Shown here piece by piece: positions 23,245 through 30,996 of a stretch of DNA of 37,373 nt. The notes beneath the pieces were generated by a model. The model was not told where the DNA came from and made no database searches. It saw only the letters and a program-made list of their open reading frames with translations. The translations under genes were made by a program, and so were the position numbers. Positions within the stretch are counted from its first letter, which is position 1. Each line of letters opens with the position of its first letter. Source of the DNA: JAUIHN01 sp964556075 (GTDB lineage Bacteria; Patescibacteriota; Saccharimonadia; Saccharimonadales; Saccharimonadaceae); contig CAZKUV010000003.1 of the NCBI GenBank assembly GCA_964556075.1, forward strand, positions 1 through 37,373, given 5' to 3'.

Positions 23245-23261
23245 AAGGGTGTTGCATTGAA

Positions 23262-24263
23262 TTAATTAACGACGTTCTCGACCTTAATACCAGGACCCAT
23301 CGTGGTGCTGATATTTGTTGATTTGACGTAATTACCTTTTAAGCTACTTGGTCTCTGTGCGCTCAGGCTATCAAAGAATGTCTTCGCGTTTTCGACGAGC
23401 TTGTCTGCGCCGAATGACACTTTGCCAATTGAAAGGTGAATTATACCCTGCTTGTCTACTCGATACTCTACCTTACCAGCCTTTGCCTCTGATACAGCTT
23501 TTACGATATCTGCTGCAACAGTACCGGCCTTAGGGTTGGGCATGAGGCCTCGAGGGCCAAGCAATCGTGCATATTTACCAAGTTTTGGCATGTACTGAGG
23601 TGAAGTGATGAGAGTATCGAAGTCAAGTTTTTCACTATCAAGCTGCTTCAGAAAGTCCTCGTCACCAACTATATCTGCACCAGCCTTCTTAGCTGCATCG
23701 TGCTCTGACTCAGGCGCGAACACTGCAACACGGATAGTCTTGCCGGTGCCGTGCGGTAGACTCACTGTTGCGCGTATATTCTGATCAGCTTGTCGAGGGT
23801 CTACGCCAAGGCGTACGTGTAGCTCGACAGAAGCATCGAACTTAGCTGGGTTGGTTTCGATAGCCATAGCCATGGCTTCAGCAAGGGTGTAGACTTTACC
23901 CTTCTCAATCTTCTCGGCTTTGCTGCGGTAACTCTTTCCACGTCGCTCGATGAGGGGGCGTACGATCGGTTTTGGTCCTTTTTTGGTAGCAGCTTCTGTA
24001 TCAGGATCTTTTGGCGAAGTGTCTCCAGCTGCTTTTCTGGCCTCTTTTTCGGCTCTTTCCTCAGCCTCTTTAAGAGCTTTCTCGCTACGTTTACCGGCCT
24101 TTGCGACCGGAGCTTCGCGATTTGCCACTACGTCTTTATCGTTTGCGTCTTCTGATTTCTGGACTCCTGCAATTGCCGCCTCTATCTCAGCGATTGTATT
24201 CTTTTCTGTTACGGCCAGGCCTAGTTCTTTAGCCTGCGCTAGTATCTCAGCTTTCTTTGCCAT
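23262..24263 (-). CDS. rplA: 50S ribosomal protein L1 with ~105-residue N-terminal extension
   Basis: 333 residues against about 230 for typical L1. The L1 core starts near residue 107 (GKSYRSKAEKIEKGKVYTL in part), with FDASVELHVRLGVDP and GPRGLMPNPKAGTV. The extra N-terminus has a short helix-extension-helix start (KKAEILAQAKELGLAV...IAEIEAAIAG, reminiscent of SAP/HeH nucleic-acid-binding motifs) and then a charged Ala/Lys/Glu-rich linker. L1 binds the 23S L1 stalk and represses its own mRNA. AAAGG lies 9 nt before ATG 24263. A separate promoter shows that it is not obligatorily cotranscribed with rplK. Confidence 0.95.
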   Translation of the reverse strand: MAKKAEILAQAKELGLAVTEKNTIAEIEAAIAGVQKSEDANDKDVVANREAPVAKAGKRSEKALKEAEERAEKEARKAAGDTSPKDPDTEAATKKGPKPIVRPLIERRGKSYRSKAEKIEKGKVYTLAEAMAMAIETNPAKFDASVELHVRLGVDPRQADQNIRATVSLPHGTGKTIRVAVFAPESEHDAAKKAGADIVGDEDFLKQLDSEKLDFDTLITSPQYMPKLGKYARLLGPRGLMPNPKAGTVAADIVKAVSEAKAGKVEYRVDKQGIIHLSIGKVSFGADKLVENAKTFFDSLSAQRPSSLKGNYVKSTNISTTMGPGIKVENVVN

Positions 24264-24335
24264 GCGAAAAAACCTTTCTGTGGTAGTAACGGCTTTCGCC
24301 TCCCAACATTGATTTATTATGTCGATATAATAACA
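24264..24335 (-). promoter_or_regulatory. rplA promoter and leader with GGC-GAAA-GCC hairpin
   Basis: Extended -10 TGTTATTAT on the minus strand at 24335-24327; start near 24320. The ~57-nt leader has a GNRA-capped hairpin GGC-GAAA-GCC with flanking GGGA and UACUACC that may extend it as an internal loop, a plausible autogenous L1-binding site. Confidence 0.5.
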
Positions 24336-24381
24336 TAATTACTACGAGAATAAAAGTCGAAGGATACGTGCGTCTATGAAA

Positions 24382-24403
24382 GTAGAGGCATTTCTGCCTC
24401 CAC
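24382..24403 (-). terminator. Terminator after the 84-residue gene
   Basis: 9-bp stem on the minus strand (24403-24395 with 24390-24382, one G-U), 4-nt loop, followed by only a short U-run in ACTTTC. Confidence 0.6.
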
Positions 24404-24427
24404 TATCATATCTACGGTCGTTAGTAT

Positions 24428-24682
24428 TTATTGACTGATGCTGAGCAGCATCCACGAGCCTCCGTTATTATCGCTCCTCAGGCGGAAATATCGAAGCCCG
24501 TCGCTCATATTGAGAATTTGAGCCACTCTTCCCCCAGTATTCACGACCGTTCGTATGCCAGCGTCTGTAAACTGATAGGTTATGCCTTCGTGTTCGATGC
24601 GACGAGGATATGCTCGCATGCCGCGACCAAAACCCAATGCAGTAACCGATACCGGACTATTAATTGTTGTTGTGTGTGCCAT
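24428..24682 (-). CDS. Small protein of unknown function between rplK and rplA
   Basis: 84 residues from ATG 24682 (MAHTTTINSPVSV); GAGGAG lies 8 nt upstream. The middle reads RRIEHEGITYQFTDAGIRTVVNTGG, followed by ILNMSDGLRYFRLRSDN and SWMLLSI: a compact beta-rich sequence without Cys, signal or TM segment. I do not recognise the family. It occupies the place where rplA normally follows rplK directly, and is preceded by a long structured leader with a U7 hairpin right before its ribosome site, so expression is likely controlled. Confidence 0.65.
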   Translation of the reverse strand: MAHTTTINSPVSVTALGFGRGMRAYPRRIEHEGITYQFTDAGIRTVVNTGGRVAQILNMSDGLRYFRLRSDNNGGSWMLLSISQ

Positions 24683-24713
24683 ATTCGTACTCCTCAAGTA
24701 GAAAAAATTTGTA

Positions 24714-24746
24714 ACAAAAAAACTGACAACGAGAAAAATTGTGTCA
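24714..24746 (-). terminator. U7 hairpin just upstream of the 84-residue gene (attenuator candidate)
   Basis: On the minus strand CTGACA/TGTCAG (24746-24741 with 24727-24722) closes a 13-nt loop and is followed by a run of seven T. It ends about 20 nt before the GAGGAG ribosome site, so it would stop transcripts coming from upstream unless opened. Confidence 0.5.
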
Positions 24747-25100
24747 GCTGCGGATTTGGTGGAGTTATAACTACAAGGAAACAGATATACCGCCTTATCT
24801 GCTTATATCCTGAAGTAGCTTTGAATATGTAGTTTTGGCAGGAACGCTTTTTCGCTTTTCGAATGTATTTCGCGAATAGTGTGTATACCAACTAAGTGTG
24901 CGTATAGGTTTGTGAGTGGAAAGGATCTCCCTGTCTATTGACGTTTCTGGGTAGCTCCAGTACTCACATAACCATTACTAGTATAGCGCTCTCATTAGTT
25001 GGACGGTCAAGACTGATTTGCGAAAAATACCAAATTCGATACATTCGGTCCAGCGGTAATAAAGACGGATATTGCATCCATATAAATTCTTAGACAAATA
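24747..25100 (-). ncRNA. Gene-free structured stretch, candidate leader RNA
   Basis: No credible coding frame. A strong TATACT -10 on the minus strand (24985-24980; weak TTGACC 19 nt further up) would start RNA near 24973. The first part can fold with GTGAGT/ACTCAC (24967-24962 with 24917-24912) closing a CTGG/CCAG hairpin, and a TTCGC/GCGAA hairpin lies near 24850-24877. It leads into the U7 hairpin before the 84-residue gene. A riboswitch, protein-binding leader or small RNA are all possible. Confidence 0.35.
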
Positions 25101-25102
25101 TA

Positions 25103-25130
25103 AAATGGAGCCTATTGCTAAGCTCCATTT
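25103..25130 (-). terminator. rplK terminator
   Basis: 9-bp perfect stem (25103-25111 with 25122-25130), 10-nt loop, minus-strand tail TTATATTTG. Confidence 0.75.
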
Positions 25131-25153
25131 GCTTTACGTACCTGGGGTAACTG

Positions 25154-25579
25154 TTAGTCGACTACTTCTACTCCCATTGACCGGGCGCTACCATTTATTA
25201 TCTTGACGCGTCCTTCCATGTCGATTGCATTCAGTTGATCTTTTTTAATCTCGGCGATTTCTTCTAATTGTGCGCGAGTGATTTTCCCAACCTTTTCAGC
25301 ATGTGGTTTTCCACTACCTTTTTGAATGCCAGCTCGTTCACGAATCATATCGTCGACTGGCTGACCAAGAGACTTCCAGTCAAAAGTGCGATCTTCATAT
25401 ACTTGGATATGGACAATTACGTCCTTACCCATGAGATCTTTGGTAGCGTCGTTGAAAGGATTAATAAAGTCCATCATGTTGAGACCCCATTGACCCAGTG
25501 TGCTACCTACAGGAGGACCTGCCGTTGCGCGTCCGGCTGGGATGCGGAGCTTAAGGTTTCCGATAACTTTTTTTGCCAT
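25154..25579 (-). CDS. rplK: 50S ribosomal protein L11
   Basis: 141 residues, canonical length, from ATG 25579 (MAKKVIGNLKLRIPAGRA); AAAGGA is 8 nt upstream. The PPVGSTLGQWGLN and KGSGKPHAEKVGKITRAQ regions match the family. L11 binds the GTPase-associated centre. It has its own near-consensus promoter (25668-25640) and terminator, so it is monocistronic apart from possible read-through from nusG. Confidence 0.97.
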   Translation of the reverse strand: MAKKVIGNLKLRIPAGRATAGPPVGSTLGQWGLNMMDFINPFNDATKDLMGKDVIVHIQVYEDRTFDWKSLGQPVDDMIRERAGIQKGSGKPHAEKVGKITRAQLEEIAEIKKDQLNAIDMEGRVKIINGSARSMGVEVVD

Positions 25580-25639
25580 GTAACCGTTCCTTTGTATTAC
25601 TGCTGTATAGTGAAGCATTTAGCAGTGCGTAACAGGGGT

Positions 25640-25668
25640 ATTATACTTTACTACGAACGGAATGTCCA
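25640..25668 (-). promoter_or_regulatory. rplK promoter
   Basis: TGGACA (25668-25663), exactly 17 nt, TATAAT (25645-25640). Start near 25633; the 54-nt leader has an ACTGCT/AGCAGT pairing. Confidence 0.75.
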
Positions 25669-25719
25669 GATGTAGAGTGTAATAGGGTAATGTAACTTAT
25701 GTGTAATGTTTAAAGTAGC

Positions 25720-26268
25720 CTACACTTTGTTTACCTGTAGAGCGTCCAGTTCGACAGGGGTATCACGTCCGAACATGCTGACCATGACACGGATCTTACC
25801 TTTTTGGGTGTCAATCTCGCTTACTGCGCCATCAAACCCTTTAAACGGACCATCTGTGATATTGACAACCTCGCCTACCTTAAGATCAATTTGGTGTTTA
25901 GGATCTTCGACGCCCATACGTTTTTTAATCTTACTAATCTCGGCCTCAGACACTGGCGTAGGGACTGTTCCACTACCAACAAAGCCTGTAACTCCCGGGG
26001 TATTGCGCACAATGTACCAGGTTGCATCGGTAAGTTTCATCTCGACCAGCACGTATCCCTGGAAAATCTTCTTCTCAACAATCTTGCGTTTGCCGTTTTT
26101 TATCTCGATTTGCTTTTCTTTGGGAACCATGACATCGAAAATCTCATTTGCCATGTCAACAGTGTTTATTCGTTGGCGGATGCTGTCAGCTACTTTTTCC
26201 TCATACCCACTGTAGGTATGAATCGCATACCACTGCCTGGTTGAATCTTTATACCGGTTCTGTGCCAT
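25720..26268 (-). CDS. nusG: Transcription termination/antitermination protein NusG
   Basis: 182 residues: NGN domain (QWYAIHTYSGYEEKVADSI, IFQGYVLVEM, YIVRNTPGVTGFVG) and C-terminal KOW domain (VGEVVNITDGPFKGFDGAVSEID in part). It bridges RNA polymerase to Rho or the ribosome. It lies 10 nt after secE, the usual secE-nusG pair. Confidence 0.97.
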   Translation of the reverse strand: MAQNRYKDSTRQWYAIHTYSGYEEKVADSIRQRINTVDMANEIFDVMVPKEKQIEIKNGKRKIVEKKIFQGYVLVEMKLTDATWYIVRNTPGVTGFVGSGTVPTPVSEAEISKIKKRMGVEDPKHQIDLKVGEVVNITDGPFKGFDGAVSEIDTQKGKIRVMVSMFGRDTPVELDALQVNKV

Positions 26269-26278
26269 ATATTTCCTT

Positions 26279-26611
26279 CTAATTACCTATAATAAGCTTA
26301 AACAAACTTTCAAATGCGAGATCAACTACTAGAATAAAAGCAAGAAATACCGCCGTGAATATCAGAAGTGCCGCAGTCATGCTCCAGGTGGCTCGACGAT
26401 TTGGCCAACGAACTTGCCGTAATTCGAACCATGCTCCCTTAAAATAGCCGATTAGGTTGCCAAGCGGACGAGTGATTCGTTTAAGCTTCGCTCCATCGCC
26501 AGCTTTTTGCTTACGCCTACGAGATATAGGCTTAGATACAGACTGCTTATCGTCGGACGCTTTTATGCGCCTGATGACAGGTTGCTTGGAGTCTTGATTT
26601 GCTTTTGCCAC
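26279..26611 (-). CDS. secE: Preprotein translocase subunit SecE
   Basis: 110 residues from GTG 26611 (GGAG 7 nt upstream). A basic ~45-residue N-terminal extension (RRRKQKAGDG) precedes the SecE core: amphipathic ELRQVRWPNRRATW and one TM helix (LLIFTAVFLAFILVVDLAF). It clamps SecY in the Sec translocon. It leads the secE-nusG operon with a promoter whose spacer is a palindrome. Confidence 0.95.
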   Translation of the reverse strand: MAKANQDSKQPVIRRIKASDDKQSVSKPISRRRKQKAGDGAKLKRITRPLGNLIGYFKGAWFELRQVRWPNRRATWSMTAALLIFTAVFLAFILVVDLAFESLFKLIIGN

Positions 26612-26626
26612 TGATTGTCTCCAATT

Positions 26627-26654
26627 TAAATAGTCTGCTATTGCAGACTGTCAA
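26627..26654 (-). promoter_or_regulatory. secE-nusG promoter with palindromic spacer
   Basis: Perfect TTGACA (26654-26649), 16-nt spacer and TATTTA (26632-26627). The spacer contains a perfect 7-bp inverted repeat AGTCTGC/GCAGACT (26632-26638 with 26643-26649) around a 4-nt centre, a candidate operator. Confidence 0.6.
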
Positions 26655-26726
26655 TACTACTATACCTGACTACTGTAACTCAGTCAAGGAGAATACGGAA
26701 ATCCCAGCTGCCAGGGTTGTTTCATA

Positions 26727-26735
26727 TGCTACTAT
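26727..26735 (+). promoter_or_regulatory. Extended -10 for the glycosyltransferase gene, leaderless spacing
   Basis: TGC-TACTAT ends 7 nt before ATG 26743. No Shine-Dalgarno is properly placed for that ATG. Confidence 0.5.
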
Positions 26736-26742
26736 TAGTACG

Positions 26743-27876
26743 ATGATTGTTATGGTTATCAGCTCGTTGTTGCTTCTTTCGTCTTGGCTTGCGGTATTTC
26801 ACGGTGTTCGAATGAGAAAAACACTTAAGCGAGCCTTAATAACCTCTGAGCTTTCATCTAGCCAAGAGTATCCAAGTGTGAGCATCTGCATTCCCGCGAG
26901 AAATGAAACCCACGCTATGGCTGAGTGTTTGGAACGGGTTCTGAAGAGTGACTATAAAAAATTGGAAGTTCTTGTTTTTGACGACAATTCCAAAGACGAC
27001 ACAGCTGCTATTATCCGGTCATTTGCTCAAGCTGGTGTGAGATTCGTGGCTGGCACGGAATTATCTGAAGGTTGGCTAGGTAAGAATCATGCGCTTGATG
27101 TCCTCTCTAAAGAGGCAAGTGGTAAATATGTAGTTTTCATGGACGTTGATACTATTATCGCCCCTTCGACAATTCGCCGTTTGGTCGATGTGCTGTTACA
27201 TGAAAAGAAAACAATGGCCTCGGTCATTCCTGAGCGAGGTGATGGTTGGCGCTTAAGCGTGTTATTTGGTCACCTTAGATATTTCTGGGAGATGACGGTG
27301 AGTAACGCCAGCCACCCCGCCACGGCAAGTGCACTTTGGATTATTGAGAGAAGAACACTACTTGATGAATTGGGTGGACTTGAGACTTATCGTGCTACCG
27401 CTGCATGTGAAGCCGCCATTGCAGCAAAGTTGGGCTATGACCGCTATAAATGTCTCGTTTCTTCCCAAGAGATTCAGGTTCAATACGAAAAGAAATGGTT
27501 ATCACAGGTCGAGACAAGTAAGCGCCTACTTTATCCAAGAGCAAATGGTACGCGTCTCGGAGCGTTGCTTGCTCTCGGGTCTTTATTGCTGCTCAATGTG
27601 CCGGGACTCGTTATGATTTCAATTATCTTTATTGGATGGACAGAGCTTCACCTGTTAGCACTCGTTGCGATGCTAACAGGAATGCTCGTGTATGGAATGT
27701 ATACTTATACATTTTGGCGACATGTTTGGTGGGCTGGAGTCATTGCTTGGCCGGTAGTAGTGTTTCAAGAACTACTATTCTTTATCAATAGTTTGCAGGG
27801 GTATTACAGAGGAACTATCACATGGAAAGGCCGCCCTATTTCGCCGTATCCTCGTCCATTACCGACTCAAAGTTGA
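26743..27876 (+). CDS. Membrane glycosyltransferase, family 2
   Basis: 377 residues from ATG 26743. An N-terminal TM anchor (VMVISSLLLLSSWLAVF), GT-A catalytic domain with VSICIPARNE, VFDDNSKDDT, the DxD motif FMDVDT (Asp134, Asp136), a donor-site EAAIA and QYEKKW in place of the Q/RxxRW motif, then three or four C-terminal TM helices. The layout resembles CrtQ-type or hydroxychlorobactene-like glucosyltransferases that act on lipids at the membrane. The acceptor is unknown; a polyprenyl synthase lies 7 kb away but gives no direct link. An upstream TTG extends the frame into secE and is rejected because the -10 and hydrophobic anchor fit ATG 26743. Confidence 0.85.
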   Translation: MIVMVISSLLLLSSWLAVFHGVRMRKTLKRALITSELSSSQEYPSVSICIPARNETHAMAECLERVLKSDYKKLEVLVFDDNSKDDTAAIIRSFAQAGVRFVAGTELSEGWLGKNHALDVLSKEASGKYVVFMDVDTIIAPSTIRRLVDVLLHEKKTMASVIPERGDGWRLSVLFGHLRYFWEMTVSNASHPATASALWIIERRTLLDELGGLETYRATAACEAAIAAKLGYDRYKCLVSSQEIQVQYEKKWLSQVETSKRLLYPRANGTRLGALLALGSLLLLNVPGLVMISIIFIGWTELHLLALVAMLTGMLVYGMYTYTFWRHVWWAGVIAWPVVVFQELLFFINSLQGYYRGTITWKGRPISPYPRPLPTQS

Positions 27877-27893
27877 GATATGAATATTCTCAA
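27873..27893. terminator. Small hairpin sharing both stop codons of convergent genes
   Basis: TTGAGA (27873-27878) and TCTCAA (27888-27893) pair; each arm contains the TGA stop of one gene. It is weak and has only short U-runs. Confidence 0.3.
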
Positions 27894-29515
27894 TCTTCCT
27901 TGGTTACAGGGAGAGTAAAACTGAATGTTGATCCATGATTAAGGCGGCTTTTGACTTCAATTTGAGTCCCAATCTTTCTGGCAAGTTTGTCTGCAACATA
28001 GAGACCGAGCCCAGTCCCTCCAGTCTCCCGAGTTCGATAATCTTCAGATCTATAGAATTTCTTAAAAATCTTATCAAGATCGCTTTTGCTAATACCGATG
28101 CCGGTGTCTCTTACGGAAAATGTGACTGAGTCTTTATTCCGCGAAACCTGAAGCGTGACAGATCCTTCTTTGGTATATTTTATGGCATTGGTAATTATGT
28201 TTTGGAGTAATTCCTTTAAGTAAAGCTGGCTCGTCGTAACAACTCCTAGCTTACCAGTAGTATCAAGATTGAAGTGCAGCCCCTTTTTCTCAGCTTGTGG
28301 CGCATACTCTCTGTAAAATCCATTGACGAGATTATTTACGTCGATATCTTCGACTTCATCAGCAACACCTCGTTCGGCGCGTGATAATGTACTGAGATCG
28401 TTAATCATTCTGGATAAAAATACAATTTGTTCATGAGCAGTGCTGACTGTACGCTCAAGCGTGCCTGGTGGCGTCTTGCCTTTTTCAATCATCATCTGCA
28501 GATTACTAAGCGTGCCCTCGGCGATAGTGATTGGCGTACGGAGCTCATGACTGACGACGCTGATAAATTCGTCCCGCTCTTCTTCTAGGCTTTTCGCCTT
28601 GGTGACATCTCGTAAAATCAGCACATACCCATCTACTTTATTGCCGCCCTCTGACTGGCTATAGCCACTACGAATAGGTGAAATTGTTATCTCAAGTCGA
28701 ATTCTTTCTTCGTCTACGACAATAGAAAGGTCGTCACGAATTACAACCCCTTTTGAAGCCTTCGCGAGACTAAGCAAGCTTACTGGTTCGTCCCCTTGGT
28801 TTACGGGGGAGAGGACCTCGTCGAGCGGTTTGTCATGGAGTGAGATATTGGTATTCAGGAGGCTCAAGCTTGCGGCATTATATATTTCGATCTTACCTTC
28901 CTCGTTAATGTTAATAACGGCGTCTGCAAGGTTATTTATTAAAGTATGAATTCGTGTATTTTGAAGTGCTTCTTGCGCTTGACTGCGAAGAAGCTCATCG
29001 CTATCGGCCTGTTGTATTCGTCGGAGAGCAACGATAAAGGCTCCGACGATTATTATTGACCCTACCGATATGCCATTTAAAAAGATGCGATCATTGTCGT
29101 ATCCATGCAGTGCGATATCTAATAGGGCAACGAGTAGGAGAACCCCTCCGTTTAAAAGAACTCCGAAATTTAAGAGATAGATGTAGGAGATGAGTAACAT
29201 CAGCATCCATCCGAGCGCGATAAATGGTGTGTCGAATCCTGAGATAAAAAGAATATACGCTCCAGCGAGGATATGATAGGCAATAAAGCGCGCCCATATC
29301 CCTTCGTGGGTTTTAGCCGGCATGATATACATTAGTGTTCCAAGGAGTATCCAAGGAATCAAAATCGCAAGGAATGTGAGAGCTGCAGTGTCATCTCTTC
29401 CAGGAAACTGATTAGCGAGTAATCCATAAGGTACCAGTGCCATTGGCAACACAGCTGCCGCAATGCGGATCGTTTCCCTGGTTCGTTTTTTTACCTCCAC
29501 CCCTGCGGTCGCCAT
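27890..29515 (-). CDS. Orphan sensor histidine kinase (6 TM, PAS, HisKA, HATPase_c)
   Basis: 541 residues. About six TM helices (17-163) form a membrane sensor, followed by a coiled linker, a PAS domain (about 186-305, starting LINNLADAVININEEGKIE in part), HisKA with SHELRTP (His323), N-box IITNAIKYT, G1 VRDTGIGISKSDLDKIFKKFYR in part and G2 GTGLGLYVADKLA. The TM plus PAS layout is that of kinases sensing membrane or redox state. No response regulator is adjacent, so the partner is elsewhere, perhaps the one at 6771-7454. A perfect TATAAT (29530-29525) lies 9 nt before ATG 29515, implying a ~3-nt leader. Confidence 0.93.
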   Translation of the reverse strand: MATAGVEVKKRTRETIRIAAAVLPMALVPYGLLANQFPGRDDTAALTFLAILIPWILLGTLMYIMPAKTHEGIWARFIAYHILAGAYILFISGFDTPFIALGWMLMLLISYIYLLNFGVLLNGGVLLLVALLDIALHGYDNDRIFLNGISVGSIIIVGAFIVALRRIQQADSDELLRSQAQEALQNTRIHTLINNLADAVININEEGKIEIYNAASLSLLNTNISLHDKPLDEVLSPVNQGDEPVSLLSLAKASKGVVIRDDLSIVVDEERIRLEITISPIRSGYSQSEGGNKVDGYVLILRDVTKAKSLEEERDEFISVVSHELRTPITIAEGTLSNLQMMIEKGKTPPGTLERTVSTAHEQIVFLSRMINDLSTLSRAERGVADEVEDIDVNNLVNGFYREYAPQAEKKGLHFNLDTTGKLGVVTTSQLYLKELLQNIITNAIKYTKEGSVTLQVSRNKDSVTFSVRDTGIGISKSDLDKIFKKFYRSEDYRTRETGGTGLGLYVADKLARKIGTQIEVKSRLNHGSTFSFTLPVTKED

Positions 29516-29524
29516 ACTGTGCTC

Positions 29525-29530
29525 ATTATA
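29525..29530 (-). promoter_or_regulatory. -10 of the orphan kinase gene, near-leaderless
   Basis: TATAAT on the minus strand, 9 nt before ATG 29515; no ribosome-binding site is seen between. Confidence 0.5.
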
Positions 29531-29549
29531 CAGGACGCATAAGCTTTTT

Positions 29550-30245
29550 TTAAATAGAAGGTGCGTAGTCTTTTATCTCGCGTCGATGTGCCTTGTAATT
29601 CGGATCGCATTTCTCTACTAACGTCCAAAATGCGGTCGAATGGTTAAGCTCAACTGTATGACTAAGTTCATGAACTAGTACGTAATCTATTAGATCAAAC
29701 GGCAATTTCATGAGAGCTATATTTAGACTGATTGTACCAGTGGACGAACAGCTACCCCACCGTCCAGCTGCATGAGAAAACCGGACTTTCTGATAATTGT
29801 AGCCATGTTGTTTTGCTAGGTACGCTAACCGTCGAGGTAAGTAGCTCTTCGCTTCTTTACGCAGAGCGGCGATTATAACTGGGCGAATGAGCATTTGTAC
29901 ACTGCGATCCTCGATTGTCAGGTTATTGGGCAAGGATATGATAATTTGTTGTCCGTGTCTTGTAACTGAACATTCAGAGCTTGCAGCTGGTCTGACAATC
30001 AGCCGATGGCTTTTACCTATAGGTGTCGCCTCTGTATATACACTGGTATTATGATGATTCTCCAGCATGCTTCGTATTTCATTACGAGAATTATTAATGA
30101 ACTTCTTTACTAGGAGGACAGGTGCGTACAGTGGCATGGATACGCGTAATTGACCATCGGTACCGACCTTAACGCGTATATATGACGCTCTTGAGTTTCT
30201 GACAAGCTTTACCTGTCCGAACTCCTTATCCATTAGCGTTGGCAT
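29550..30245 (-). CDS. YgjP-like (DUF45) metallohydrolase
   Basis: 231 residues from ATG 30245; AAGGAG is 5 nt upstream and overlaps the end of the previous gene. An N-terminal beta domain typical of the family (RNSRASYIRVKVGTDGQLRVSMP in part) leads to the zinc motif VHELSHTVELNHS with His192, Glu193 and His196 and a downstream HSTAFW. Homologues are called YgjP or M48-like metal-dependent hydrolases; some act on UTP. The substrate cannot be told here. It forms an operon with the P-loop kinase upstream. Confidence 0.85.
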   Translation of the reverse strand: MPTLMDKEFGQVKLVRNSRASYIRVKVGTDGQLRVSMPLYAPVLLVKKFINNSRNEIRSMLENHHNTSVYTEATPIGKSHRLIVRPAASSECSVTRHGQQIIISLPNNLTIEDRSVQMLIRPVIIAALRKEAKSYLPRRLAYLAKQHGYNYQKVRFSHAAGRWGSCSSTGTISLNIALMKLPFDLIDYVLVHELSHTVELNHSTAFWTLVEKCDPNYKAHRREIKDYAPSI

Positions 30246-30254
30246 CAAATCTCC

Positions 30255-30839
30255 TTACCTTGCGGTTGTGCCACGTCTAGGAGTGGCAACGGCTGGGCGT
30301 TGCTTTGGCCGGAGGGGTTTAACGAGCTGACGATTCGCTACGAGATGTTTAAGTACTGCCTTCACTTGAGTGGCGAACGTATGTTTTCCACTTATAACTA
30401 CATGTGGTTCGTTGCCCTGTGGGGAATCAAATTCTTTCATGAGTCCTTCAAACATAGCAGGCGTAACGCGACGCCCAGCCTTCTTCCCTGCCTTTAGAAA
30501 ACGTGACCTTGAAGTGTTACTATCCGTTTGTACCCACACAAACAACGGGGTGTACCCAGCATCAAGTGCTATGTCCTTAAGTTCTTGACGCTGCGCCTTA
30601 CTTTCAGATGGACCATCGAACACTATAGCTTGCCCCGTTCTAAAAGCGGTTTCAAGCATATGGATTGTAAACTTGCCTGCAATTGAAGCATTGTGGTCAG
30701 CCAGCTCCAGAATAGTGTCGTAATTGATGTATGGCGTATGGAAAGTTGCAGAAAACTTCTCGGCAAAAGTACTCTTACCGCTCCCAGGAATTCCAACCAG
30801 AATAATCAGATGAGGCTGGCTTAAGCTAAGTGACTTCAT
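30255..30839 (-). CDS. P-loop kinase of the polynucleotide-kinase/zeta-like type (AAA_33)
   Basis: 194 residues. Walker A GIPGSGKST at 16-24, NYDTILE as the Asp motif after beta-2, VFDGPSESKAQR (Walker B region) and LFVWVQTDSNTSRSRF as a lid-like arginine segment, then a basic Arg/Lys/Pro-rich tail (LVKPLRPKQRPAVATP) that could bind nucleic acid. Family members phosphorylate nucleic acid ends, small metabolites or toxin targets; the acceptor is unknown. TGCTATACT (30854-30846) is 6 nt before ATG 30839. Confidence 0.8.
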   Translation of the reverse strand: MKSLSLSQPHLIILVGIPGSGKSTFAEKFSATFHTPYINYDTILELADHNASIAGKFTIHMLETAFRTGQAIVFDGPSESKAQRQELKDIALDAGYTPLFVWVQTDSNTSRSRFLKAGKKAGRRVTPAMFEGLMKEFDSPQGNEPHVVISGKHTFATQVKAVLKHLVANRQLVKPLRPKQRPAVATPRRGTTAR

Positions 30840-30845
30840 GTTGAC

Positions 30846-30854
30846 AGTATAGCA
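30846..30854 (-). promoter_or_regulatory. Extended -10 of the P-loop kinase operon, leaderless spacing
   Basis: TGC-TATACT on the minus strand with 6 nt to ATG 30839; the predicted start coincides with the A of the ATG. Confidence 0.65.
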
Positions 30855-30920
30855 AATTTAAGCCGATTATAATTTCCTTATCTAATGACGTTTATGTTAA
30901 AAAGATTACAATTAACATTA

Positions 30921-30949
30921 TTGACATTTGAAGAAATCTATTGTAAAGT
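30921..30949 (+). promoter_or_regulatory. Promoter of the PKD surface-protein gene
   Basis: Perfect TTGACA (30921-30926), 17-nt spacer, TAAAGT (30944-30949). AAGGAG precedes ATG 30997 by about 10 nt. Confidence 0.65.
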
Positions 30950-30996
30950 GAAACCCATAAGCCTGTGAGGGGCGAAATATAAGGAGTTTATTAGTA

